Assembly (NCBI GenBank): GCA_049642465.1
Contig: JBAROV010000049.1
Coordinates: 118,530-182,529 of the forward strand
DNA: 64,000 nt
Reading direction: 5' to 3'
Origin: CAWDPQ01 sp049642465
Lineage (GTDB): Bacteria > Acidobacteriota > Vicinamibacteria > Vicinamibacterales > 2-12-FULL-66-21
The notes beneath the pieces are model-generated. The model did not search any database. It was not told the origin of the DNA and saw nothing but the letters and a program-made list of their open reading frames with translations. This document shows positions 23,635-31,837 of the stretch, one piece after another; within the stretch, counting starts at the first letter, position 1, and each line of letters opens with the position of its first letter. The position numbers and the translations under genes are program-made.

Positions 23635-25221
23635 CTACCGCCTCCGCCACCAGGTCTGCACGCCGGCCAGCAGAATCAAGCCCGGGATAATCAGAAGGGT
23701 CAGGTACTTGATCAAGGACTGCCGATCTCGATTCAGCGTGATGCGGCGATCTTGGGGATCTTTCGGCCGGATAGCGATCATGTTCTCCTGCTGGGCGAGC
23801 CAGTTGACCGTGTTCAGGAACAGATCGCGGTTCCCTTGAATCCCGAGCCACTGGTTGGCGACGAAGTCGGAGTCGCCGAAGACGGCAATACGCGTTTCTG
23901 GTTTCGGCGTGTCGTCCGGCTTGTTTGCGGCGGGCGCCGGAGTGGTCGCGGCTTCGGCTGGCGCCGAGACGGCGGCCGCGAGCGAAATCGGTCCTTCCTT
24001 GTCCCCTTTCTCCGGTTCCCGCTGGACTTCCCCGGACGTGGTGAGTGTCTTGATATCCGATTCCGCCCAGCTGCTTGCGCTCGTCTCCACGAGGGTTTGA
24101 GGAAAACGCCCGCTGCTGTTGCCGGAAATCGTTCCCACCGACCGCGCAAGCGGATAGCCGGTCATCAATCGAAACCCTTCGGTGATCGGGTGCGGACTGT
24201 ATTTGGCGGCGACGGGAACTTCCGCGCCCGCGCCGAACAATTGCCCAAGTCCGCTGACGTCAACGACCACGTTTCTGCCGACGTCGATGCCCCAGTCCTT
24301 CAGCAGCGTGACCAGGCTGGTGATCTCAGGCGAGTCCGCGCGGGCCGGCGGGTCGAGCATGAACAGGACCTTGCCGCCACGCTTGAGATACGCCTTCAGC
24401 ATCTCGATCTCGTTGGCCAGGAAATCGGTCCTTGGCCCCGCAATCACCACTACGGATGCATCCGTCGGGACTTCCTTCTGCTGCGCCAGCACGATCTTGT
24501 CCACCGTGTAGTTGTCAGAACCGAGCGATGACTTCACGGCGCTGTAACCGGGACGATCGGAGGCGTCCACATCGTGCTCACCGTGGCCTTGCACGAAGTA
24601 GACCTTGAGCTGCCGACCTTGGACGACCTTGACCAGGCCGTTGACCAGCTCCTGCTCGCCGTCAGAGGTCACGCGTTCGGTTCGACCGTCGTACTCCATG
24701 ACAACGGTGCCGAGGGCTTCCACCTTGTACTGGTTTGCTCGCGACGGGTATTTGACGGCGTCGACGTATTCCACCGATACCCTCGGCGAGGTGTAGGTGA
24801 ACTCGTCGAGACGCTCGCGGAACCGGGTGAAGTCGTCCGGCTGGGCGAACACCTTGACTTGCACCGGCTTTTCCAGGCTCTGCAGGATCTTCTTCGTCTG
24901 ATCAGACAGCGTGAATTGTTTCGCCGCCGTGAGGTCCCAGCGCTTGTTGTGACGCAATGAGAGGTAGTTGATGGCCACGAGGATGCCCAGCACCACCAGG
25001 ATGCTCGCGACGGCGAGCGATCCGAACCGCGCTTGCCGGCCCGACATCGAGCGAGCCATCTCGCGCCATTGGCTCATGATGTAGAGCAAGGTGCATACGA
25101 GTCCCGCCATTGCGAGCCGCGATCGCCAGACCCATTCGGGTCTGAGTATCCAGATCGCCACCGCCGAAAACACCAGCGCCACACCCAGCCATCCAAGCAA
25201 TCCAAAAATGCGTTTCAACAT
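23635..25221 (-). CDS. GldG-like auxiliary component of ABC transporter
   Basis: 528 residues. Three predicted membrane helices near the N-terminus (about 8-26, 36-48, 68-88) and one at the extreme C-terminus (YLTLLIIPGLILLAGVQTWW) flank a large extracytoplasmic domain. The domain start NKRWDLTAAKQFTLSDQTKKILQSL is the hallmark of GldG/ABC-2 auxiliary proteins, followed by VYFVQGHGEHD, VVIAGPRTDFLANEIEMLKAYLKRGGKVLFMLDP and VFGDSDFVANQWLG. In Bacteroidetes GldAFG supports gliding; outside that phylum the role is unclear. It sits between the permease and the DUF4340 gene. Confidence 0.92.
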   Translation of the reverse strand: MLKRIFGLLGWLGVALVFSAVAIWILRPEWVWRSRLAMAGLVCTLLYIMSQWREMARSMSGRQARFGSLAVASILVVLGILVAINYLSLRHNKRWDLTAAKQFTLSDQTKKILQSLEKPVQVKVFAQPDDFTRFRERLDEFTYTSPRVSVEYVDAVKYPSRANQYKVEALGTVVMEYDGRTERVTSDGEQELVNGLVKVVQGRQLKVYFVQGHGEHDVDASDRPGYSAVKSSLGSDNYTVDKIVLAQQKEVPTDASVVVIAGPRTDFLANEIEMLKAYLKRGGKVLFMLDPPARADSPEITSLVTLLKDWGIDVGRNVVVDVSGLGQLFGAGAEVPVAAKYSPHPITEGFRLMTGYPLARSVGTISGNSSGRFPQTLVETSASSWAESDIKTLTTSGEVQREPEKGDKEGPISLAAAVSAPAEAATTPAPAANKPDDTPKPETRIAVFGDSDFVANQWLGIQGNRDLFLNTVNWLAQQENMIAIRPKDPQDRRITLNRDRQSLIKYLTLLIIPGLILLAGVQTWWRRR

Positions 25222-25267
25222 AACTCAATCAGCCCAAGCACGTAGCGCGTCGCACGGCACACGTGTT

Positions 25268-26044
25268 TTATCCCTTCCACCGCTCCATGTCGACCGACTT
25301 TGATGTGAGGAACAATCCGAACGTGATGAAGCTCAGGTAATAAACCAGGTGCTTGGTGTCGATGATGCCTCGGGCAAAATCATCGAAGTGATCCGTGATG
25401 GACAGCGTCGTCAGGATCTGGCGTGCCACGGGACCGGCCTGATCGGCCATCCAGTTGATCACCCACAACATCAGAAACACGGCGAACGTAATCGCACCCG
25501 CGACAATCTGGTTCTTTGTCAGGCTCGAGATCAGCAGCCCGACGGAAATGAAGCATCCGCCCATCAGCAACAGGCCGAGATAGCCGGCAACCAGCGGGCG
25601 CCACTCAGGGTTGCCGATGAAGAACAGAATCGACATGTACAGCATGGTGACGAGGAGCATGGCGCCGTAGAGTCCCATCGCGCCGAGAAACTTGCCGAGA
25701 ATGATTTGCACGTCGGTGACGGGCGATGTGAGGAGGAGCTCGATTGTGCCCGAGCGCTTTTCTTCCGAGTAGGTGCGCATCGTGATGACGGGCATCAGGA
25801 ACAGCAGGATGACCGACACGTTCAACAGGACGTAGCGAATCATCTGTTGATTCACGTTGGCGCTGCCACCGCCGCCAAACTGCATCATCTGTTCGCTCTG
25901 ACGAACGAACAGCATGAGATAGACGTAGAAGAAATAGCCAAAAAGGAGTGAAAAGAGGCCGATGATGATGTAAGCAATCGGCGAGGCGAAATAGGAGCGC
26001 AGCTCCTTCTCCGTGATCGCCAGCACGTTACGCACGCTGTTCAC
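25268..26044 (-). CDS. ABC transporter permease, GldF/ABC-2 type
   Basis: 258 residues, six predicted membrane helices. It starts VLAITEKELRSYFASPIAYIIIGLFSLLFGYFFYVYL and continues VITMRTYSEEKRSGTIELLLTSPVTDVQIILGKFLGA, both diagnostic of GldF-like ABC-2 permeases. The remaining helices end with SFITFGLFLTSKSVDMERWKG. It overlaps the upstream ATPase gene by 17 bases, and the GldG-like gene follows after 46 bases. Together the four genes form one transport operon on the minus strand. Confidence 0.94.
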   Translation of the reverse strand: MNSVRNVLAITEKELRSYFASPIAYIIIGLFSLLFGYFFYVYLMLFVRQSEQMMQFGGGGSANVNQQMIRYVLLNVSVILLFLMPVITMRTYSEEKRSGTIELLLTSPVTDVQIILGKFLGAMGLYGAMLLVTMLYMSILFFIGNPEWRPLVAGYLGLLLMGGCFISVGLLISSLTKNQIVAGAITFAVFLMLWVINWMADQAGPVARQILTTLSITDHFDDFARGIIDTKHLVYYLSFITFGLFLTSKSVDMERWKG

Positions 26045-27017
26045 TGACTGCCTCCTCCGGCTTCTCGTCGGTTGTCACCTGCAGGAAGATTTCCTCGAGG
26101 CTCATGCGCATCGGCCGCAGCTCGAGGAGCCCCCAGCCCCTGGTGACGATGGTTCGCGCTATCTCGCGGCGCACGTCAGTGCCACGGACGCTCTCGACCT
26201 CGTAACTGCCCGTTGGTCCACGACCATCTGTCGCAACGACTCGGGTGACGCCGGGAATCGCCTCGAGCGCCGCCATGGGGTCTGCGCCAGGCGCGTCCAC
26301 GTGCACGAACATGGTTTCAGCACCCTTCAGACGGGCCGTGAGGTTGTCAGGCGTATCGACGGCGACCACGCGTCCCCTGTTGATAATGACGACGCGCTGA
26401 CACGTCTGGGCGACTTCCGGCAGGATATGCGTGCTCAGGACGATCGTGTGATCGCCGGCAAGACTGCGGATCAGATCGCGGGTTTCGATGATTTGCTTGG
26501 GGTCGAGCCCCGCAGTCGGCTCGTCGAGGATCAAGACTTCCGGGTTGTGTATGAGCGCCTGCGCGAGTCCGACGCGCTGGCGATAACCTTTCGAGAGTTT
26601 GCTGCAGTGGCGGCTGGACATGTCGGCCACTCGGGCCCGCTCCATCACGGAAATCACCCGCGTGCGCCGGTCTTTCGGGGCCACGCCTTTGATCTTTGCG
26701 ACGAAATCCAGGTACTCGCGGACGGTCATATCCGGATAGAGCGGCGGTGTTTCCGGCAGGTAGCCCGTCCGACTCTTGGCTTCAAGCGGATGCGTGAACA
26801 CGTCGTATCCAGCCACGGTGGCCTTGCCGTCGGTGGGCGGCATGTAACCCGTCAGGATCCGCATCGTCGTGGTCTTGCCCGCGCCATTCGGACCCAGGAA
26901 GCCGAGGATCTCGCCGCGTTCGACTCTGAAGCTCACGTCATCAACCGCGGTGACGCGTCCGTATCGTTTGGTGATGTGCTGGACTTCAATCACAGGTGTT
27001 TCTCCGTCACTCGCCAC
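26028..27017 (-). CDS. ABC transporter ATP-binding protein, GldA-like
   Basis: 329 residues. Walker A GPNGAGKTTTM, Q-loop region GYLPETPPLYPDMTV, signature LSKGYRQRVGLAQAL, Walker B VLILDEPTAGLDP and switch His in VLSTHIL. The C-terminal 100 residues form a further domain common in ABC-2 ATPases. It is the first gene of the cluster, reading into the permease with a 17-base overlap. Its promoter should lie in the 145 bases shared with the divergent arsR-type gene. Confidence 0.95.
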   Translation of the reverse strand: MASDGETPVIEVQHITKRYGRVTAVDDVSFRVERGEILGFLGPNGAGKTTTMRILTGYMPPTDGKATVAGYDVFTHPLEAKSRTGYLPETPPLYPDMTVREYLDFVAKIKGVAPKDRRTRVISVMERARVADMSSRHCSKLSKGYRQRVGLAQALIHNPEVLILDEPTAGLDPKQIIETRDLIRSLAGDHTIVLSTHILPEVAQTCQRVVIINRGRVVAVDTPDNLTARLKGAETMFVHVDAPGADPMAALEAIPGVTRVVATDGRGPTGSYEVESVRGTDVRREIARTIVTRGWGLLELRPMRMSLEEIFLQVTTDEKPEEAVSEQRA

Positions 27018-27152
27018 GCGCCTGACGCCGTACGACGGAGGTCAGGATCGTGCCGATAGTTCGCTGAGGCCTAACGTATAGACAGAAAAGACGATTACAG
27101 GCCGAACCCGCATAGTAGTCAGAGGCTGAAAAATGTGTCAAGGCTGGGGCCC

Positions 27153-27181
27153 TTGACAATCATATGAGCGAGTGTTCATAT
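27153..27181 (+). promoter_or_regulatory. Promoter with ArsR/SmtB-type operator
   Basis: TTGACA (27153-27158), a 17-base spacer and TCATAT (27176-27181) form a good sigma-70 promoter. The imperfect palindrome ATATGAGCGAGTGTTCATAT (27162-27181) fills the spacer and -10. The pattern ATATGAnC...TGTTCATAT is that of SmtB/ArsR-family operators, so the downstream repressor probably shuts off its own transcription and releases with metal. The expected start point is at or near 27188, the start codon itself. Confidence 0.75.
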
Positions 27182-27187
27182 ATTCAC

Positions 27188-27604
27188 ATGTCCCGCCCAG
27201 GATCCGCGAGGCCCGCACCAGCTGTCGAGAACCCCTGCGACGCGCCGCACCTCGATGCGGCGCACAGTGAAGCGCGCCGTCGGGCGTTGATGGAAAGCGC
27301 CACGGTTGAGGTCCTGGCGGAAACGTTTCGCGTGCTGGGAGATCCCACGCGCGTCAGGATTCTCGACGCGTTGGCGGATGGCGAGCTGTGCGTCTGCGAT
27401 ATCGCGTCCCTCGTCGGCATGAGCGAATCGGCCGTGTCTCATCAACTTCGGCTGCTGCGAACCATGAGGCTCGTGCGACCGCGTCGGGCCGGGCGTCAGG
27501 TGTTCTACTCGGTTGACGATCACCACATCCTGGAGTTGTTGCGACTCGCGGGTACGCATGCTGAAGAAGGGCCGCCTCGCCCTAAGGGACTGACGACTGA
27601 CTAG
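27188..27604 (+). CDS. ArsR/SmtB-family metal-responsive repressor
   Basis: 138 residues from ATG 27188. An upstream ATG at 27164 lies inside the promoter-operator and could not be transcribed. The winged helix has LGDPTRVRILDALADGELCVCDIASLVGMSESAVSHQLRLLRTMRLV, with the ELCVCDIA metal-sensing motif (alpha3 ELCV(C/G)D of ArsR/SmtB/CadC). A C-terminal H-x-x-H-type region (VDDHHILELLRLAGTHAEE) resembles the alpha5 zinc site of SmtB/CzrA. The P-type ATPase gene follows after 39 bases, so the pair is a heavy-metal resistance unit. The transcript may be leaderless, because the start codon sits where transcription should begin. Confidence 0.92.
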   Translation: MSRPGSARPAPAVENPCDAPHLDAAHSEARRRALMESATVEVLAETFRVLGDPTRVRILDALADGELCVCDIASLVGMSESAVSHQLRLLRTMRLVRPRRAGRQVFYSVDDHHILELLRLAGTHAEEGPPRPKGLTTD

Positions 27605-27643
27605 CGACCAGCGACCAGCGACTGACACTCCGTCTACGAATGT

Positions 27644-29764
27644 ATGACTACCTGCCGCGTCTGTGAGTTGCATGCCGAGTCGATCTTCAGGATCGAAGGC
27701 ATGGACTGTCACGAGGAAGTGGCGATTCTCGAGCGGAGCCTTCACCGGCTCGCCGGAGTTGAGGGGCTCGACGCCGACGTGATGGGCCAGCGGCTGCGGG
27801 TCAAGTACGACGCGGCCAAGCTGACGACCACGGGCATCGCAGAAGCTGTGGCGCGCACCGGCATGCGCGCATGGCTCGAGCACGAAGAGCCGCAGCCAAC
27901 AGCTGCGGGTACGCACCGTCTGCGGTTCGTCGCCGGTTCAGGCCTTTTGCTTGGCTTTGGCCTCGCACAACAGCTATTCGGTGCCCCTGTCGTTCCCGCC
28001 TGGATACCGTTTGCCGCATCGATCGCGCTCGGGGTGATCCACCTCGCGAGACGCGCCCTGACCTCAATCCGCGCCGCCGTGCTTGACATCAACGTTTTGA
28101 TGCTCGTCGCGGTGGCGGGGGCGATCGCATTGGGTGAATGGGGCGAAGCCGCATCGGTCGTATTCCTGTTCGCGCTCGCGCAGTGGCTCGAGTCGCGTGC
28201 GATGGATCGCGCGCGCGGTGCGATCCGGGCTCTCATGGAACTCGCACCCGCCGAAGCGCTGGTTCGAAGGGGTGGCGCACAAACCAGGATTCCAGTAGAC
28301 GACGTCCTCGTTGGCGACATTGTCCTGGTCAGACCTGGAGAAAAGATTCCGCTGGACGGCCGCGTCAGCGGGGGTACGAGCTATGTCAATCAGGCGCCCG
28401 TCACCGGGGAATCGCTGCCGGTCGAAAAGGATCCCGGTGCGGAGGTCTTCGCCGGCACCATCAACGGGCGGGGGGCGCTCGAGATTGAGGTCACGCGGCT
28501 CCGGCGGGACTCGACGCTGGCGCGCATTATCCACCTCGTGGAACGTGCGCAGGCGCAGCGCGCGCCGACGCAGACGTTCGTCGATCGATTCGCGCGCGTC
28601 TACACGCCCGCGGTACTGACGGTGGCGCTCGCCATTGCACTCGTGCCGCCCTTCTTTTTCTCGGGTGCGTGGTCGGATTGGATCTACCGCGCGCTCGTCC
28701 TGCTCGTGATTTCGTGTCCGTGCGCGCTGGTCATCTCGACGCCGGTGTCGATTGTGTCCGCGCTCGCGGCGGCCGCACGCAAAGGCGTGCTGATCAAGGG
28801 AGGCGCGCGCCTGGAGCGGCTTGCAGCCGTGAAATGCATCGCGTTCGACAAGACCGGAACACTGACGAAGGGGCAATTACGCGTGGAGAACGTCATCGCC
28901 CTGAATGGTGCCCCGTCCTCTGAGATTCTGCGGCTGGCGGCATCACTCGAGGCTCATTCGGAACATCCAATCGGCCGCGCCATTCTCCGCCGCGCCGAGG
29001 AGGCTGGGATCACGATTGTGGCGCCGGAGCGCTTTCAGGCGCTTCCCGGGCGCGGAGCAGAGGGCCGGGTCGGCACGGAAGACGTCGTGATTGGCAGCCA
29101 CCGGCTGTTCGAGGAACGACGTATGTGTTCGGCGGAGACGGAGCAGGCGCTCGACGCACTGTCTGGTGACGGCATCAGCACGGTGATCGTCGGCAGCAAC
29201 GGTCACACGCTCGGCGTGATCGGGGTAGCCGACGAGATTCGCGAATCCGCACGCGGCACGATCGAGATGCTCAGGTTGCAGGGCATCGAGCACATCGCGG
29301 CGCTGACGGGGGATCATCAGACTGCCGCTCGAGCGCTCGCACGTAAGCTCGGGATCGACACGTGTCGTGCCGATCTCCTGCCCGAGGACAAGGTGGCGGC
29401 GGTCCAGGAGCTGCGCTCGCGGTTTGGAGCGCTTGCGATGGTCGGGGACGGCGTGAACGACGCGCCGGCGCTGGCGTCGGCCGACGTGGGCATTGCGATG
29501 GGCGCGGCGGGTACGGACGCCGCGCTCGAGACGGCGGACGTGGCGTTGATGTCGGACGAGCTCGCGAAGATTCCCTACGCGATTCGCCTCAGCCGTGCGA
29601 CGTCGCGCAACATCCGCATGAACATCGCGTTCTCACTGGCTCTGAAATCGGCGTTTCTCGCGATGGCGATCGCCGGGACTGCGACACTTTGGATGGCCGT
29701 CGTCGCCGACACCGGCGCCTCGCTCATCGTCATCGCCAACGCGCTGCGGTTGCTGCGGGAGTGA
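27644..29764 (+). CDS. Heavy-metal P1B-type ATPase (Zn/Cd/Pb, ZntA/CadA-like)
   Basis: 706 residues. An N-terminal Cys-containing stretch (TTCRVCELHAES) precedes one HMA domain with the core GMDCHEEV, a single-Cys version of the usual GMxCxxC with acidic residues, as in zinc/cadmium pumps. About eight membrane helices; the ion channel motif is SCPCALVIS (CPC). Phosphorylation site DKTGTLTKG, SEHPIGRAI (HP locus), actuator TGES, and hinge MVGDGVNDAPALASADVG are present. It exports divalent metals across the inner membrane at ATP cost and is presumably controlled by the adjacent repressor. No frameshift or missing motif. Confidence 0.96.
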   Translation: MTTCRVCELHAESIFRIEGMDCHEEVAILERSLHRLAGVEGLDADVMGQRLRVKYDAAKLTTTGIAEAVARTGMRAWLEHEEPQPTAAGTHRLRFVAGSGLLLGFGLAQQLFGAPVVPAWIPFAASIALGVIHLARRALTSIRAAVLDINVLMLVAVAGAIALGEWGEAASVVFLFALAQWLESRAMDRARGAIRALMELAPAEALVRRGGAQTRIPVDDVLVGDIVLVRPGEKIPLDGRVSGGTSYVNQAPVTGESLPVEKDPGAEVFAGTINGRGALEIEVTRLRRDSTLARIIHLVERAQAQRAPTQTFVDRFARVYTPAVLTVALAIALVPPFFFSGAWSDWIYRALVLLVISCPCALVISTPVSIVSALAAAARKGVLIKGGARLERLAAVKCIAFDKTGTLTKGQLRVENVIALNGAPSSEILRLAASLEAHSEHPIGRAILRRAEEAGITIVAPERFQALPGRGAEGRVGTEDVVIGSHRLFEERRMCSAETEQALDALSGDGISTVIVGSNGHTLGVIGVADEIRESARGTIEMLRLQGIEHIAALTGDHQTAARALARKLGIDTCRADLLPEDKVAAVQELRSRFGALAMVGDGVNDAPALASADVGIAMGAAGTDAALETADVALMSDELAKIPYAIRLSRATSRNIRMNIAFSLALKSAFLAMAIAGTATLWMAVVADTGASLIVIANALRLLRE

Positions 29765-29822
29765 GACAGCTTCCAGCTTCCAGCTTCCAGCATCGGAAGC
29801 TGGCGGCTGGTAGCTGGCAGCC
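29765..29822. terminator. Hairpin of iterated CTTCCAG/GGAAGCTGG words between convergent genes
   Basis: The spacer between the metal ATPase and the convergent receiver-PilZ gene carries AGCTTCCAG repeated three times followed by GGAAGCTGG and variants. The arms can pair across a short loop (CAGCTTCC...GGAAGCTG), giving a hairpin that could end transcription from both sides. There is no clear U-tract, so termination is inferred. Confidence 0.5.
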
Positions 29823-29824
29823 CG

Positions 29825-30565
29825 CTAAGCTTTCCTGTTCGTGAAGAAATGCTGATCGACGAACTCGTCGATCGCGGCCTGATCGGTTGATTCGACCTTC
29901 TCGAACTGCAGTCCCATGCCCAGCCTGCGGTCGCTCCACGCGACACGCGAATCCGCTTCGATGTCGCGCTTCGAACCGGGCAGACGGAAGCGTGCGCGGA
30001 CCTTGGCGCCAGACTGCAGCGGGCTCATCGTCCGGATGGCCAGACCGCCCTTGCTGATGTTCAATGTCAACGCCGCCGCGATCGTGTTACCGAACCGGTA
30101 GGCCACTGGGATGCCGAGGACGACACGAGGGCTGCCGCGGCGATTGAAGTTGTCGGGAAACAGGTGCGGCGCGAGCGAGGGCAGAATGTGCTGAACCGCG
30201 CTGTATTCGTTCACGTATCCGGCGACGCCGAGCGCCGCGAGCTCACGAACTTCGTCGGCCGTGGCAATCGTGCCGCTGAAAATCAGGATTGGCACGCGTC
30301 CCTGATCGAGCTTGCGGATCGCGCGTACCAGTTCGACGCCGCCCGCGTGCGGCAACCGGAGGTCCAGGACGATCAGGTCGAGTCGATCGAGATCGGAGCG
30401 TACGCGTGCGAGCAGTTCCGCCGCACTCTTCACCCCATGCGCCGTATGCCCCGCACTCAGCAGGGCGGTCGCAAACCGATCGCGCACGAACGCTGTATCG
30501 TCCGCGACGATCACATTTTTCGCCGTGCTCACGCTGTCAGCGCGCTTGGGCTGTGGCGCAGTCAA
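29825..30565 (-). CDS. Receiver-PilZ protein
   Basis: 246 residues. An N-terminal receiver domain (about 15-135) has NVIVADDTAFVRDRF and phospho-acceptor Asp in LIVLDLRLPHAGG, with Thr in IFSGT. The usual Lys of strand 5 is not obvious; the corresponding place reads YVNEYS. A PilZ domain follows (about 148-240): RGSPRVVLGIPVAYRF, LNISKGGLAIRTM and a W-S-D-R-R-L-G-M-G-L-Q-F end. The NISKGGL matches the c-di-GMP-binding (D/N)xSxxG motif; the upstream RxxxR motif appears only as RRGSPR. It would link phosphorylation to c-di-GMP sensing. The target is unknown. Confidence 0.9.
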   Translation of the reverse strand: MTAPQPKRADSVSTAKNVIVADDTAFVRDRFATALLSAGHTAHGVKSAAELLARVRSDLDRLDLIVLDLRLPHAGGVELVRAIRKLDQGRVPILIFSGTIATADEVRELAALGVAGYVNEYSAVQHILPSLAPHLFPDNFNRRGSPRVVLGIPVAYRFGNTIAAALTLNISKGGLAIRTMSPLQSGAKVRARFRLPGSKRDIEADSRVAWSDRRLGMGLQFEKVESTDQAAIDEFVDQHFFTNRKA

Positions 30566-30612
30566 CGCAGAATGGTATCGGCTCGAGCGTGGACCGGCGT
30601 TAGGGGCGCGCG

Positions 30613-30642
30613 TTGCAGAATTTATCAGGTTCTCGCTATAAT
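30613..30642 (+). promoter_or_regulatory. Sigma-70 promoter of lysW-like-larE operon
   Basis: TTGCAG (30613-30618), an 18-base spacer and a perfect TATAAT (30637-30642). Transcription would start near 30649, leaving a leader of about 70 bases. AGGAG at 30710-30714 is then spaced six bases from the ATG at 30721. Confidence 0.65.
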
Positions 30643-30720
30643 CCGGAGTCTATTGCGATCGTACGACGCGCGACAGTACAGGTGTGCAGCCGCATGTCGA
30701 ACGCCCGCCAGGAGCATGTA

Positions 30721-30981
30721 ATGGCCACCTGTCCGGAATGCGACGCCGAGATCGAAGTCGACGAGTTCGACGTTGACAAGGGCGACCTGATTAGCTGCCC
30801 CGATTGCGGCGCCAATCTCGAAGTGACCAGCACGTCCCCAGTTGAACTCGAGGCGGCTGACGAGGACGACGAAGACGACGAAGACGACGATCGCGACGAG
30901 GAAGAAGAAGACGAACTGGAAGACGACGACGTCGATGATTTAGACGATGATGATGCGGAGAAGGAGGACTGGGACGAGTGA
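30721..30981 (+). CDS. LysW-like zinc-ribbon protein with acidic tail and EDWDE C-terminus
   Basis: 86 residues from the ATG with a well-placed AGGAG. The N-terminal 35 residues (ATCPECDAEIEVDEFDVDKG, then ISCPDCGANLEV) are a LysW-type zinc ribbon with two CPxC pairs. LysW is the amino-group carrier of the alpha-aminoadipate lysine/arginine pathway; its substrate is attached to a C-terminal glutamate in an EDWGE motif. Here the ribbon is joined by about 40 almost purely Asp/Glu residues to the end KEDWDE, very close to that motif. The usual partner ligase lysX/argX is not present; larE follows with a four-base overlap (GTGA). It may be a carrier protein with a new partner, or only a structural relative. 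Confidence 0.83.
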   Translation: MATCPECDAEIEVDEFDVDKGDLISCPDCGANLEVTSTSPVELEAADEDDEDDEDDDRDEEEEDELEDDDVDDLDDDDAEKEDWDE

Positions 30982-31826
30982 CACATCTCCAGCGGCTGGA
31001 GAACCCTCAGGGCCTGGAGAGTAAAGACGCCGCACTCCACCACGCACTGAGCGCGCTGCCCTCGCTCATCGTGGCGTATAGCGGCGGCGTCGACAGTGCC
31101 TACCTCGCCTTCGCCGCTACCCGCGCCCTGGGGCCGCGCGCGCTCTGCATCACTGCCGACAGTCCCAGCTATCCCGACCGTCATCGCCGGCTGGCGTTGC
31201 GCATTGCGGAAAGCTTCGGGCTGCATCACGAGATCATCAAGACTGACGAATTGTCGCGGCCTGAATACCGCGCGAATCCCGCGAACCGCTGCTACTACTG
31301 CAAGCACGAGTTGTACACTCACTTGACGACCATCGCGCGGGAGCGCGGGATTGCGGCGATCGCGGACGGGAGCAATGCGGACGACCGCTCCGACTACCGT
31401 CCGGGCCGCCAGGCGGCGCGGGAGTTCGGCGTGATCAGCCCGCTTGATGCCGCGGATCTCTCGAAGCGCGACATCAGGGATCTGTCTCACCGGGCGGGTC
31501 TCCCGACGTGGGACGAGCCGGCATCTGCGTGCCTGTCGTCCCGGATTCCCTACTTCAGCGAGGTGACCGAGCAGAAGTTACGGCTCATCGAACGTGCGGA
31601 AGCCGCGCTGCGCGATTTGGGGTTCCGCGTCTGTCGCGTCAGGCATCACGACTCCGCGGCGCGCATAGAAGTTGGCGCCGACGAGCTGTCGCGTGCGTTC
31701 GAACCGGAGATGACGGCGACGATCGATCGCGAGCTCCGCGCGCTCGGCTACCGCGAGGTAACCATTGATCCGCGCGGCTATCGCCTGGGCAGTTTGAACG
31801 ACGCGCTGCGCCTGCGTCCCGTCTGA
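30978..31826 (+). CDS. larE: ATP-dependent sacrificial sulfur transferase LarE
   Basis: 282 residues, GTG start overlapping the lysW-like stop. The PP-loop ATPase core has LIVAYSGGVDSAYLAFAAT, followed by NRCYYCKHELYTHL, ADGSNADDRSDYRPGRQAA and EPASACLSSRIPY. The Cys in SACLSSRIPY corresponds to the cysteine that gives up its sulfur in Lactobacillus LarE, which thiolates the pyridinium carboxylate precursor of the nickel-pincer cofactor. LarB and LarC are not in the window, so the substrate here is uncertain. The operon link with the zinc-ribbon protein is the notable context. Confidence 0.92.
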   Translation: MTHLQRLENPQGLESKDAALHHALSALPSLIVAYSGGVDSAYLAFAATRALGPRALCITADSPSYPDRHRRLALRIAESFGLHHEIIKTDELSRPEYRANPANRCYYCKHELYTHLTTIARERGIAAIADGSNADDRSDYRPGRQAAREFGVISPLDAADLSKRDIRDLSHRAGLPTWDEPASACLSSRIPYFSEVTEQKLRLIERAEAALRDLGFRVCRVRHHDSAARIEVGADELSRAFEPEMTATIDRELRALGYREVTIDPRGYRLGSLNDALRLRPV

Positions 31827-31837
31827 TCGCTCGCGAC

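Noticed and set aside
27164..27187. ArsR-type start at ATG 27164
   Set aside because: It lies between the -35 and -10 elements and so would not be in the mRNA.
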